Of a stretch of DNA of 64,000 nucleotides, positions 1 to 10,740 are shown in pieces; within the stretch, counting starts at the first letter, position 1, and each line of letters starts with the position of its first letter. A model generated the notes under the pieces. That model did not search any database. It had not been told where the DNA came from and was given only the letters and a program-made list of their open reading frames with translations. A program made the position numbers and the translations under genes. The stretch covers positions 62,001 to 126,000 of the forward strand of contig NW_023501059.1 of the NCBI RefSeq assembly GCF_014066305.1, in the 5' to 3' direction. This DNA is from Letharia columbiana (taxonomy: Eukaryota; Ascomycota; Lecanoromycetes; Lecanorales; Parmeliaceae).

Positions 1-719
1 CTTCACAAAATCTACCCCCGGACACGCGAACAAGCCGAACGGTCATCTCATGTAGCTGCGTCCTCGATGCTATGACCAAAGGTCTCGTTGATAGACAATC
101 AGCTTGGTACGTGTCCATTTCAGCGGCAAGATTATGATCCATCTCCCCACCTGCTTTCGATAGATTAGTCGGCGCTGGCGATGCAGAACCCCACAAGCCT
201 TCCATTCCAGAACCAGGCTCGACTATGACGACTCGTCAACATCGTACAGGATGTGGTGGTTCAGGCTATCATCGTTTCAGGCACAAGATCTTCTAGTCGG
301 CCTATGGCTGAAGGTTCACCTCGGGTATCTTATATCCTATCCGGGGTTTAACAGGCGTCCTTGAGATTTCGCTCGGCACTACTGGGTGGAGATTGACTGG
401 GAGATGTTAATGACACTGGATTCACAATCCGTTCAGCAGACCCAGATGTGAAAGGGTGAAGATTTGCGAGATCCACACCCCTGGCCGTAAGATACCGACA
501 AGAATATACTTCATTACACCCTGCGTGTTTTCAGTTGGATCAGTGGTGAGCCTAACTTCTGCTTGCGGGTCGAACACCCTTCAGCATATAATCAACTGGC
601 TAGAGCCTAGCTCATCACTTCGGACGTCTGACTTCTGGATCTCTCTTTTTTCCTTGGCTTGGGCGGATAGGAAGCGCTTTCGTAGTATAGCGATCAATGC
701 CAGCCACCGCCGCGAATTT
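1..719. other. no gene recognised
   Basis: Mixed-composition sequence without a credible coding region. The longest open stretch (about 456-767, plus) begins with GTG and has no motif I recognise. The window starts mid-locus, so this could be the edge of a gene or pseudogene lying outside. Confidence 0.4.
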
Positions 720-1164
720 TCACGGCATTGTGGAGTATTCGGGAGAAAGAAGTCGATCTGGGTTTAGACCGGTTTCGGTGACCTTGAAGATATCGGCTTT
801 GTGATAGGCCTCGTGGGCTTCAAGCTCACTGTAAGCAGTGTCTCGATTCGAGTCAAAGAAGGTATATGTCGGATTGAGAGTCTGGTGACAAGGGGCGGCT
901 TCGAGAGATGATCTCACTCTTTGCGTACGAATTTGATCTCTCCTGTGACGCGCAATGCTCGAAGTGGTCACTACCCAGTGTTCTGGCCGTTCTACACCAA
1001 CGACTTTGCTCGCGTGAAGCGTCCATTGAAATTTTGTCCGTAGGGTTCCACGGAGGGAGACCTTGGAGCCGCGTGTTGAGGAAGTAGCTCACATCACCGT
1101 CGAAGCTCAGGTTGGGAACCTCTACGGAAGTAGGGTCTGCAGCACACAGCCAATGATGATTCAC
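720..1164 (-). pseudogene. possible decayed coding fragment, unassigned
   Basis: Two overlapping minus-strand frames (about 720-971 and 853-1164) stay open over 445 bp of balanced composition, unlike the AT-rich DNA that follows. The downstream frame contains NPTYTFFDSNRD followed by AYSELEAHEAY, which faintly recalls the NP-x-F-x-F...AYGE stretch of heme-thiolate peroxidases. The Cys and Glu-His-Asp signatures of that family are not present, so I do not assign it. No splice sites join the two frames convincingly. It may be noise or a relic with a frameshift near 950. Confidence 0.15.
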
Positions 1165-1719
1165 CGCTCCCTTCGAGCCTCCCGCGGTTCAATATGTTGG
1201 AAATCTATGAAGGATGAAGGATTGATTGATTAGGTAGCTATGAGAGTGCTGAGTGGGCTACTTATATCCCTATTTGCCACCATGCGGGGTAGCTACAACA
1301 CAGGTGCTGCAGCAAATCTCAACACAATGTCACCTGGTTGGTCTGCTTTCTCGAAACAGACAATGGATTTTTGGTGAAAATTAGATGATATTAGACAGGT
1401 TTAGCAACGAATTTCAAAAGAATGATTCAAAGCGGGAACAGCCCTACCCTTCTACCGCTAACCCGATTAGGCAATATCACGGACTTTAGCGAAACCTTTA
1501 CCGAAGAGTCACAAATCTCTTTGAATTTCACTTATTCTTCTTCTTTCACCATATATATACATCATGAACTCCTCTAATAATGGGGCCCTCGTTATAACGA
1601 CCTTCATAGTCATATTGCTAGGCTATTAAGCTGTGATCGCTACTATAGTAACTACACCACGTCATAAATACGTCCTTCTAGTAAAGTATGAGTAGATCGA
1701 GTTTAATTAGCTGGATATG
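1165..1719. other. intergenic, nothing recognised
   Basis: No open frame of note and no recognisable motif. Composition drifts toward AT on approach to the minisatellite that starts near 1720. Confidence 0.5.
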
Positions 1720-2127
1720 ACTGTGGTAGTTCGAATAACTGAAATAACTGAGATATTCCTATAGCTGCGGTAGCCCAAATAGCTGGGATAACTGAAATAT
1801 CCCCATGGCTGCGGTAGCCCAACTAGCTGGAATAGCTGAGACATCTCCATAGCTGCGATAGCCCAAATAGGTGGAATAGTTGAGACTTCTCTATGGCTGC
1901 GATAGCTAAGATATTCTTATAGCTGCGATAGCTTCAATAGCTGAAATCACTGAGACATCCCCACGGCTGCGGTAGCCCAAGTAGCTGAAATAACTGGGAC
2001 ATCCCCATGGCTGCGATAGCTCCAATAGCTGAAATCACTGAGACATCCCCACGGCTGCGGTAGCCCAAGTAGCTGAAATAACTGGGACATCCCCATGTCT
2101 GCGATAGTTCAAATAGCTGAAATGGCT
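1720..2127. repeat. 44-bp minisatellite, about nine units
   Basis: The core CTGCGRTAGCYCNAATAGCT recurs with unit starts at 1720, 1764, 1808, 1852, 1896, 1922, 1966, 2010, 2054 and 2098. Spacing is exactly 44 bp except 1896-1922, which is a 26-bp truncated unit. Alternate units near the right end (1922/2010 versus 1966/2054) are nearly identical to each other, which suggests recent duplication of an 88-bp dimer. A minus-strand frame of 76 codons runs through it, but this follows from the repeat and is not a gene. Confidence 0.9.
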
Positions 2128-2136
2128 GTCGAGACA

Positions 2137-2166
2137 AGATATCGGACGGTTTCAATTCGTTCAAAT
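2137..2166 (-). repeat. short dispersed repeat encoding an NELKPSD motif
   Basis: ATCGGACGGTTTCAATTCGT and the following TCAAA recur at about 17820-17845 with one or two differences, and a diverged copy lies near 36917-36937. Read on the minus strand all three give [N/D]-[E/D]-L-K-P-S-D. The sequence before and after is not clearly conserved. It is probably the edge of a dispersed element or a coding remnant; its identity is unknown. Confidence 0.55.
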
Positions 2167-2345
2167 ATGCATCGTTCGATAGGTGACCCTTGTCTGCAGA
2201 GGTTTAATTGGCTGTGATCGACGCAGTAGATCCTTCTCTTGTATGCTCATTGCAGTGATGTACCACAATGTGATATTGCCTAGGCACGCGGAGATAGCAG
2301 GCCAAATTGTAGTGTCGTTCTCCGCTTGCTGTGTGGTAATTTGAC

Positions 2346-2490
2346 GTGGGATTGGGGCAAATTACCGAATCATACCCCAAAAGTATGGATCCTTACCGAA
2401 TCATACCCCTAATTACTGAATCATACCCCTACACCAAAATCCACCCAAATATGGGGTATGATTCGGTAATTTGTCATTGCTTAAGGTATG
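2346..2490. repeat. fold-back repeat, copy A
   Basis: A 22-bp perfect inverted repeat (CAAATTACCGAATCATACCC plus CA at 2358-2379, its complement at 2452-2473) encloses further copies of the CGAATCATACCCC box and a GGATCCTTAC core. Copies B (about 3074-3240) and C (about 3484-3622) share the same boxes. This looks like a small non-autonomous palindromic element. Confidence 0.75.
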
Positions 2491-2654
2491 ATTTGGTAAG
2501 TTGTCAAAGTAGCCTTAAACTACGAAGGAGATAATCCGCGATCTGACTTATTTAATCATAGAAATAAGGGAGTTTCTCCGATCGCATTTGATGAGAATTC
2601 TATCAGCCTAAAAACATCAGACGAAAGCCGAGTGGGCGAAATTTCGAGCCCGGG

Positions 2655-2840
2655 GGTGTCCGCACTTTACGCTGTAGACACCCCTATTCGGGTCCCGTAG
2701 GGCCCCGTAAGGCCCCCGAAGGAATAATTCCTACTACGCTGCGCAACGGGGCGGGGTAAGCTTCGGGGGTCAAACCCCGCCCCGATCCCTCGCCTCGAAC
2801 TCCGCCTCGAATCCGCCCCGTTACGCAGTGTAAATACCGT
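2655..2840. repeat. GC-rich hairpin repeat
   Basis: It opens with a hairpin GGTGTC (2655-2660) ... GACACC (2677-2682), then CCCTATT, and runs into a GC-rich stretch of short palindromes including GGGGCGGGGT...ACCCCGCCCC (about 2749-2792). The hairpin plus CCCTATT is shared with the repeat at 19111-19242 and its mutated twin at 19878-20009, so this is a third, diverged member of that family. Confidence 0.6.
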
Positions 2841-3240
2841 TATCAATAATATTACGTCGACGACTACTACTAAATATAAGCTCAGTAAGCTTACCGCTAC
2901 TATTACCTTTATTAAACTCTCTTATATTAGAAAGCTATTATAAAAGACTCTTATTAAATTATACTCTAAGTAATAATAAATTATCAAATCATATTTCATA
3001 TTTAAGTGAAATTTAATATAGGGATATAATTTAGTAATTAGAGATATGATTTAATAAGGATTTATACTTTTAGAGTATGATTCGTAATTCGCCTCGTAGA
3101 ATTATAGGGGTAAATTACAAATTCATATTCTAAAACCTTAGATCCTTACAAATTATACCCTTAATTACATTTTCTATTTCAATGAGATATGAATCGGTAA
3201 TTCGTCATTCCTTAGGATATGAAAATGTAATTTACTATAG
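2841..3240. repeat. AT-rich tract ending in fold-back repeat copy B
   Basis: 2841-3070 is AT-rich with few CA/TG dinucleotides, like the RIP-affected blocks. From about 3074 to 3240 it carries the boxes of the fold-back family (GATCCTTACAAATTATACCC near 3144 and the inverse TATGAATCGGTAATTC near 3187), altered mostly by C-to-T type changes. Confidence 0.6.
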
Positions 3241-3483
3241 TGCGCTGAGGTTAGTCTTCGGGGCTGCGGAATTAGCCGACCGGCCCCGGGGCCTCGAACT
3301 GAAGACCTCTAGGGTTCGCCGTATAACTTATCGAAACCTCGCTCCGAGGCTAAGGCGAGCTCTTACTATTATAAATCTCTAACTCACCTCAATCCGCGAT
3401 AAATTTAGGGTTCATTTTCTAAGGGTTTTAAGGCTTCGGGGCTTCTTTGAGGCGTTAAACGCCGGGCACTCAAAGACCTAGTT

Positions 3484-3622
3484 TGATAAATTATAAATTC
3501 ATACCCCAAGAATAGTATTACATTTTCTACCCCAAGATTTAGTGAAGGGGTATGAAATGTAATTAGGTATGAATTTGTAAGGATCCAAGGTTTTGGGGTA
3601 TGAATTTGTAATTTACCCGGGA
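3484..3622. repeat. fold-back repeat, copy C (inverted)
   Basis: It carries AAATTCATACCCCAAGA at the left and its inverse TTTTGGGGTATGAATTTGTA at the right, with GGATCC in the same relative position as copy A when read on the other strand. 3241-3480 between copies B and C is GC-richer, contains TTCGGGG-type palindromes and no gene. Confidence 0.7.
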
Positions 3623-3887
3623 TTGTAGAGAGCATATGTGTGGGATCTTGAGCTGAGGGTGTTCTTGACATGGTGGCCTTATTCCTTGGTTTCTTTGAAT
3701 CCTGTTTTTAATATAAAAGTATTTATTTGTGTTGGTGCTTTATTCCCTTTTGTTTTGAATCTTCTTTTGAATCTTTAAACCTGTATATTTTAATTCTTAT
3801 AAAAGAAAATAATAGTTTCCAACAAATGGTTTTTGGCGTGCTCGCGATTCAATTCAGATGCATTGCTGGCCTCCGCATAAGCATGAA

Positions 3888-5030
3888 CTATAAGACAGAT
3901 TCCTTTGCTGTGATCGGCGCAGGTACCAAGGATGGAAGGAGGGGATAAGGATGCGGAATGTGAGACGCGTTAAGCCTGCAGTCGAGATTTCGTAAAACGC
4001 CTAACATTCGAACATCCTCACCGTCGAGCCCGAAGATTAGGGCATTGACTGAGTTGAGCAGAGCTCTATCCTTTCGGTCGTCACTTTCGTCATCACCATT
4101 CCATTCCACTTTTCTGTCCACGTTATACTCATATAACGCGTTGAAATCCTCCTGCAGGCGGCCAACAAGGATTACATCCAACCACAGGCCCGGCCGCCCT
4201 CTCCGTATCGGCCATGTGTGGTACTCCTTCTCGTAAATCTGCCGCAGAATTTTGCGAAACCGAACAGATGCCGCTCGAACAGTCGGCGACATGTCTTCCT
4301 GGGGAAAATGGGCGTCATTGAAGTAGAACGTGGATAAGTGATCTTCAGCTTCATGGATGCGTGCTTGAAGCTCGAGATGCGCTCGATCCAGATGCGCTGT
4401 TGTTGGTAGGCTGATATCAGCACTTTCTTGCAGATGACTGAGTTCCTCGTACATGCCAACGCTGTGCACGAAACTATTTGAGTCAGCTTTTCTCGTCTAC
4501 TACAAGATAAAAGGTTGAAGAAAGTGTTGCTCTCGAACCATTTCTGGCAAGTTTCGCAGTAATGGCGAGACCGACTTTGTAATGTGAACAACCAAAGCAG
4601 AAAAAACGACTCGGAGATACACTTACGCCTCGCGCCATCCGTTGTTCCATCTCACATCTTCACTCCCAGGCAGAAGACCTGCCGCAGCCCGAGGCTCATT
4701 CGGTACGTTCACAAGACGAACCATATTCAGGTACGATTGTAGTGCAACCGCACAATCAATACTTGATGACAAACACTCCTTCAAACGCTCGTACAGATCA
4801 ACGAGTACCTGGTAGAGTGTGATCCCCACCAACGGTTTTCGAATCAAAAAGGCTAGAAAATATCTAGTCGTAACGTGGTAGCGCATAACGTCAACTTTTG
4901 ATCCTCCAGAATGGGCACCCATATACAGCTTGTACTGCACTCCTGGGGTTTGATTCTCTTTGGAGTCTTCGGTTTGGACCGTCCCCCTATCCGGCATGCC
5001 AATCAGGGTTGCCGACTTTGTGTCTTCCAT
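3888..5030 (-). CDS. DUF8004-like fungal protein, short form
   Basis: Two-exon model, complement(join(3888..4473,4627..5030)), 329 aa. The intron has a GTAAGT donor and CTGACTCAAATAG acceptor, and joining restores W-R-E-A-F-V-H-S-V-G-M-Y. The protein has the landmarks I associate with a large fungus-specific family of unknown function (DUF8004-like): YHVTTRYFLAFL, RKPLVGITLYQ, WNNGWREAFVH, a long acidic helical stretch, YEYNVDRKVEWN, and HIPHPYPLLP near the end. Members I know of are usually several hundred residues longer at both ends, so this copy is shortened, with an ATG start at 5030. No signal peptide or membrane segment is evident. A NACHT-ankyrin pseudogene lies divergently upstream. 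The family name is from memory. The splice model is well supported by frame closure. Confidence 0.6.
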
Positions 5031-5059
5031 CAGACTTGAACATATTCAAAAAGAAGGGC

Positions 5060-6381
5060 CTCCATATCCACGACCAAAAAATATCAGTGTATCCCCGCAT
5101 TCATCCCAGAGCTCAGGGTCTCGTGACGAGTCAGCCACATCCCCACGACATCAAACACAAATTCGACGATACGCTGAAAATCGATTTAGAAGCCAGCGGA
5201 GCTGACATCAAGCACTACTGCTCTCGTACGATCCGGGAGAGCGAAAGTGCCCCAGAGTTAAAGAATGGCTAGTTGATGCAGCAAGTAATGGCAAATATAG
5301 CAAGCAGGGCTCATGGGGTGTAAGTGACGGCATTCTCCAGGCTGTTCGCCTGATCCGCCGCTCGCGAGGCTGTTCGTTCCTACTGCCGGTCCTCCAGATA
5401 CAGACTATACTAGAAGCCATGACCAAGACAGAGATCAAAGCGTCGTTGAGCGACTTATCAGCCAATCTTGCCAAGCTTATGAGAACAAAATCCGAAGGAT
5501 CGACAACGACCCCCAGAATCGTCGGCAAGTTGCTTGTCAAGCCTTGCTGTGGGTGTCGCACGCACGTCGGCCTCTCCAAGTCGACAAACTGTGTCACGCA
5601 CTGGCTACGAAACTTGGTGACACGGTGCTTGACCAAGACAGCCTTCTATCGCCACGATCTATAATCGAGAGCTGTTCTGGATTGATCGTCCTGGACGCTG
5701 ACAGTTCGACATTCAGACTTGTTCACTACACCTTATAGGATTAATTGCAATCTTGGCGACCTCAGTCGTTCGTGACAAGGAAAAACTCATGACTCAAGTC
5801 CTCATCACGTATCTTTGCATTGACGAGTCATCGGAGCATGGTGTTTCAGGCCTCGATCAATGGTTACTCGTATGCTCCCCATTTCTAGAATACACTGTGG
5901 CAATTGGGATCACCATGCAAAGCTTTCGCAGCCTAGCGAAATTAAGGAGCTTGCCTTAGCGTTTCTCAAAAACGCACTCAAGACAGATGTCAACATCGTC
6001 GTTGTGCAGCCAGCAAGAGAATGGCGAGCGTAGTGAGCCAGTGCCTAGACCGTAGAGTAGACATCGCTACACGAACCTAAATGGCAAACAGCCCTCCACA
6101 ATAGTTGCAAGAGCGGGAACTTAGGGACTGTGCGGATGCTCCTGGACGCAGGGGCGGATACAGAAACCCAGGACAATTGGTGCCAGCGACCACTCCATAC
6201 CGCGGCTGCTGCAGGCTTCCAATATTTTGCGGAGCTTCTGATGGCCAGCAATGCTGATTTAGAAGCCAGGGACAAACATTGCTGTACACTGCAAGCATGT
6301 GATGCCGTGGCTGCCAAACACCCTCTTGTTGAGTACTTGCGACAAACAAGGCATGACCCTTACTTGATTTGTAAGACTTGA
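5060..6381 (+). pseudogene. NACHT-ankyrin (NLR-like) pseudogene
   Basis: Successive plus-strand frames carry, in the right order, pieces of a fungal NLR-type protein. A post-NACHT segment (ADIKHYCSRTIRESESAPEL, about 5200-5265) comes first. The winged-helix region follows (LLWVSHARRPLQVDKLCHAL and SGLIVLDADSSTFRLVHYTL, about 5544-5738), then a helical stretch (DKEKLMTQVLITYLCIDESS, about 5775-5845). Two ankyrin repeats close it (GNLGTVRMLLDAGADTETQD and RPLHTAAAAGFQYFAELLMA, about 6112-6290). These modules lie in different frames, interrupted by stops, and no start or P-loop is visible. Such proteins act in non-self recognition and regulated cell death; this copy cannot work. It is decayed by small indels rather than RIP, since its composition is normal. 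Confidence 0.75.
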
Positions 6382-6705
6382 AATGAAGGTGAAAGGATTG
6401 AGATACTGCAGACGGCTGTCGCTGGCGCAGACTGGATTGGATATCAGGTTCTCATGTGGTGCTCTTATCTAGTATGAGCGTGACCAAATTGATGATGTTG
6501 TACGTAAGATTGGCTGGTAACGGTGCGTCAAAACAAGGAAACGTGGAATGAATTAATGATATGCATCTTTTGAACTAACACTACTGCAGAATGTTATCTG
6601 TTCGAAGATCCGAACATCTTCTATGTCACGGCAGTAATGCAGAACCCTTGGATAGAGCCCAGCTCAGTGTCCTTACCAGAAGAAGAACCCCTCAGGGATT
6701 TGGCC
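6382..6705. other. no gene recognised
   Basis: It follows the last ankyrin piece. Scattered short frames only; it may include the decayed 3' end of the ankyrin pseudogene. Confidence 0.4.
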
Positions 6706-7290
6706 CTAGGAGCATAACCAAAGACAACCCAAGTTGAGGCAAGAGGGTCTGGGTCCTACCAGGCGCGCAACATGGAGATATGGGCACATGTTAACAAGTG
6801 TGGGGATCAAGGTCGGAAAGCCATACCCTACTATTCCGCCCTGAACTCTGCCGCCCTCCGAGAACCAGATGGAGGATTTTGCTTGTTTACAACTCAAGTT
6901 CAACAAGCGTAGAACGAAGGCTTTGCCTCCTTGAACTTTCGAGTCAAGATGCGGTCCACAGCCGCGCGTGTGGCGACTTCGGTAGGCTCCAAGCCAAAGC
7001 CACACGAAAGCTCCCGTAGCGAAGTCAGCGATTTCGCAGCATCTTTTATCAAAAAGTCCGCACATCGCAAGCGCGCAGATTGGTAGTAGAGAGCGTGGCC
7101 GATATTTCGGGTGTTGATGCGCATTGCGCTCGCCGCAGCGATGTTCGCACTCAACCCCGGGGCTCGCAAATGTACCCGGAGTTCGCATACGTTGAAGATA
7201 AATAGAAGACTCTCCCTTAGAATACCTCCTTGAAGGGGGGGTAGACTTGGATAATTGCGAGTAGTGCCTTTCTAGAGTCAAAACTTCCAT
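6706..7290 (-). CDS. unassigned ORF, possibly a relic
   Basis: A 194-codon minus-strand frame overlaps a second one (6900-7169) that looks more protein-like (ARLRCADFLIKDAAKSLTSL, then an Arg/Leu-rich helix). I recognise no domain in either frame, no intron model joins them, and the ORF ends close to the RTA1 promoter. It could be a decayed gene or chance; the neighbouring NACHT-ankyrin relic makes decay plausible. Confidence 0.2.
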   Translation of the reverse strand: MEVLTLERHYSQLSKSTPPSRRYSKGESSIYLQRMRTPGTFASPGVECEHRCGERNAHQHPKYRPRSLLPICALAMCGLFDKRCCEIADFATGAFVWLWLGAYRSRHTRGCGPHLDSKVQGGKAFVLRLLNLSCKQAKSSIWFSEGGRVQGGIVGYGFPTLIPTLVNMCPYLHVARLVGPRPSCLNLGCLWLCS

Positions 7291-7303
7291 TTAGCAGGAC
7301 ACT

Positions 7304-8437
7304 ATGTCAAACCTCACGACCTCCACTAGCGGCAATCAGACCCTCATCTTGGATCCCAACCTATGCACACTGCAGACGTGTGATCTGTCTTTAGCAAGTT
7401 TCTCCTACATCCCGAATCTTGCTGCAAATGCTCTATACTTAGCGATCTTTGCCATTTTATTCTTCGTGCAGCTCGGACTTGGTATTCGCTATCAGGTATG
7501 GGGCTTCATGGGTGCCATGCTTTTGGGCTTGGTATGCACATTAGCCTTTTCAACACAGCCGAAGAAGATAGCTGATTGGTCGACAAGGCACTCGAAGTCA
7601 TTGGATATGTGGGACGCGTCCTCGTTCATGTCAATCCCTTCGACAACAACGCCTTCCTCATCTACCTCATCTGCGTAACTATAGCACCAGCTCTTCTGAC
7701 AGCCGCCATCTACCTCTGCTTGGCACGCATAGTGACTGTTTATGGCGCTCATCTCTCATGGATAAGACCTCGGACGTATACCCTCATCTTCTGCAGTTGT
7801 GATCTTCTCAGTCTTGTACTGCAAGGCTTAGGGGGTGGCATCGCAGCAACCGCTAATTCGACTTCGGGGAAGAATCTCGGCAAGAATATCATGGTTGCTG
7901 GTCTCGTTTTCCAGGTAGTCTCATTGCTACTCTTCGCAGCCTGTTGCGGGGAGTTTGCGTGGAGGTTGAGAAAGAATAAGGCAGCCCGCAATCCGAAACT
8001 CACAAGCCTCGTTGAATCACGCTTGTTCAAGTATTTTTTATGTGGTGTGGAGCATTCCGTGGCTTTTCCCAAGATACAGGAGACTAATAAGCGCAGGCCT
8101 CGGTCTCGCTGTCCTTACCATCTTCATCCGAAGCGTCTTTCGAGTCGCAGAACTCAGCGGCGGGTTCAACGGCAAATTGTTCAACGAGGAGATTCCATTC
8201 ATGATTCTCGAGGGTCCTATGGTCATTATCGCATGCACAGCAGTGTCTACTTTTCATCCTGGGCTTGCCTTCCAGGGTTCCTGGCATGAGGCCGACTTCA
8301 TCTTCTGGACGAAATGTACAATTAGAACCCGGAAAAGGCCCGCGGTGGAGGACAAGCCTAACCCAGCATTAAGTGACGAAGAGTCTGGGATGCATACTGG
8401 TGTAGCAGAAGTCGCAGGGTTGCCAGCGCGAAAGTGA
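7304..8437 (+). CDS. RTA1-like lipid-translocating membrane protein
   Basis: Three-exon model join(7304..7531,7588..8041,8097..8437), 340 aa, closes in frame. Introns are 56 and 55 bp, the second with a GACTAATAAG branch site. The protein has about seven hydrophobic helices and the family landmarks: a first helix after a short N-glycosylatable N-terminus (MSNLTTSTSGNQT), LEVIGYVGRV, IAPALLTAAIYLCLAR, a cytosolic YTLIFCSCDLLSLVLQGLGG region, and LTIFIRSVFRVAELSGGF near the end, followed by a charged C-terminal tail. RTA1/Rsb1 relatives sit in the plasma membrane and are linked to 7-aminocholesterol resistance and long-chain-base export; the substrate here is unknown. The ATG at 7304 gives the expected N-terminus. 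The gene ends about 220 bp before a large RIP-affected block, yet its sequence is undamaged. Confidence 0.92.
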
Positions 8438-8660
8438 TCCTATCTTGAATGCAAATTGATGGCACTGTGGGGATTGTTTCAACTTTCCTAGCCTTTTGGA
8501 TCTTTTTTTTCATTTATTGTTACAGCATGAAGCCATGTCCTAACTCGCCGTCAGCCACCATGTCTTCGTGAAAGTGATGAGGGTAAAGAAGCCCCAAAGT
8601 ACTTGACCTGGAACACAGCTTGGAGCACTTCCAGTGAAAAGGGGAGAGTGCACTATTCGC
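8438..8660. other. 3' flank of the RTA1 gene
   Basis: Short balanced-composition spacer between the RTA1 stop codon and the start of the AT-rich block near 8660. No motif seen beyond T-rich stretches. Confidence 0.5.
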
Positions 8661-8819
8661 TGCAAAAAACTCTTCCAATACTAATTAAGTGAATACGTAT
8701 TTTATATCCTTAGGGTTACTTATAGAATTATCCTAACTTTTTTAATCGCAAGATTTATATGATTTTAGAAAATTTAAACGTATTAAGATAAATTATTAAT
8801 ATTTTTTAAAATATTACTC

Positions 8820-10740
8820 GTATACGAGTAAAGGCCTATAAATTAAATTTATAATCATTTTTTATTATTAGGGCTATCGAGTAAATTTAATAAGCGGTCT
8901 TTAGTAAGCGAACTTTGATAAGCGATATTTGAATTCCTTACGCTTTAATAATTATAAGACTAAATTTAGAAATTCTTTTTTTATCTAAAAGTCTATATTT
9001 TATTCTATAATTTAAAAAAAAAATTTAAGATTTAATAGAAAATAAAAAAGTTATTCTATATATTAATAATATACACTTATTTTTTTAATAAGAGAGTTTA
9101 AAAGAAATAATGATTTTAATAATTGCGGACGCTAATTTATTTACTCGCGATAATTTAATCGATCTAGTTAAAAGGCGTAATAACCTCGAATTTATAATTA
9201 ACTATATATATAAATTTAAGATTTTCTAATTTAGCTCTATCTTATTCTTTTATATATATTAATATTTAATAATATTCGCTATCTAATAATATATAATCTT
9301 AAATTTAATAAATTCGAGAGTAGATTTAAAGAGATACTCTTTCGAAAACTTATTTTAAACTTATTCTCGTCTTATTATACGACGTAGAGCTTATAGAATT
9401 TAAGTAGATTTTATTATATTAATATATAATATTCTTAATATAATTACGATTTATAAGATTCTTAAAGCTTTAAAAACTCTAATCTATATTCTATTATTTA
9501 ATTATTTTAATTTTTTATATTATTATAAGTTTAAAAATTTATAAATTAAATTTATAAGAAGTAATTAATTTTAAAATCTAGATTTAAGATTAAATTTAAG
9601 TTTTAAAGAGTAAAAATAATTTAATATAAGACTTTTTTAAATTTATAAAATTAAGATTTAATACTCTTATATTATAAGAAAGCTTAAATATCGAATAAAC
9701 TTTAATAAGAAATACTTAAATTACTTATCTATAAATAATTATAAGATTAAATTTTAAAATTACTAAAACGCGTAATTTAGTCTCTATAATTTAAAAGAAA
9801 AATTAAAATTTTTTCATAGAAGATAGTAAAGTTATTAAAGAATTAAAAGTAAAAAAAGAGATTTTAATAATTATAAGCGTTAATTTATTTATTCGCGATA
9901 TCTAATTAAAAATCGTAGATTTATTAAGTTTATAATTAAGTATATATATAAATTAAAGATTTTCTAATTTAGCTTTATTTTATTCTTTTATATATATTAA
10001 TAAAATAAAGCTAAGTTAAAAATTTTAAACTTATATATATAACGAGTAAAGGTTTATAAATTAAATTTTTAATTTTTTTTTAATTAAAGCTATCGAGTAA
10101 ATAGATAAGCGATCTTTAATAAGCGAACTTTAATAAGCGATATTTAAATTCCTTACGCTTTAATAACTATAAGATTAAATTTAATATTTTTTTTCTAAAA
10201 GTCTATATTTGATTCTATAATTTAAAAAAAAATCTTAAAATTTTAATAAGAAAACAAATAAGTTATTCTAAAATCAAATAATGTATATCTATTTTTTAAT
10301 TAAGGCTATTCGACTATCGAGCGAACTCTAATAAGCGATATTTAAATTCCTTACGCTTTAATAATTATAAGATCAAATTTCAAAAATTCTGAAAAATTCG
10401 AAAAGCGTAGACTACGCTCTAAAATTGAAAATTTAAAATCTTAAAATTTTAATAGAAAATGAAAAAGTTATTTTAAAGTTTAATAATATATATATATATT
10501 TTAATAATTACGAACGCTAATTTATTTATTCGCGATAACTTACTCGATTTAATTAAAGAGCGTAGTAACTCTAAATTTATAATTAATTATATATATAAAT
10601 TTAAGATTTTTAAGCTTAGCTCTATCTTATTCTTTTATATATATTAATTAATTATAAAGTTAAATTCGTTATATTCTTTAATTAAATATCGCGAGTAAAT
10701 AAATTAACGTTCGTAATTATTAAAATTATTTTCTTTTAAA
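8820..10740. repeat. several eroded copies of one dispersed element
   Basis: A block containing AAGCGATATTTRAATTCCTT then ACGCTTTAAT occurs near 8920, 10135 and 10335. A second block with CGCTAATTTATTTACTCGCG and TCTTATTCTTTTATATATAT occurs near 9130-9260, 9880-10000 and 10510-10645, with an inverted partial copy near 10665-10735. The order of blocks suggests partly tandem, partly inverted fragments of one element about 0.7-0.8 kb long, all heavily mutated. Type unknown. Confidence 0.6.
8827..8851 (+). repeat. 25-bp inverted partner of 21061-21085
   Basis: AGTAAAGGCCTATAAATTAA plus ATTTA here is the exact reverse complement of 21061-21085, 12 kb away. A mutated copy lies near 10042-10066. 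It is probably the terminal sequence of a dispersed element. Confidence 0.7.

Noticed and set aside
720..971. Heme-thiolate peroxidase similarity
   Set aside because: Only a faint NP-x-x-F...AYSE match; the proximal Cys and acid-base residues are not present.
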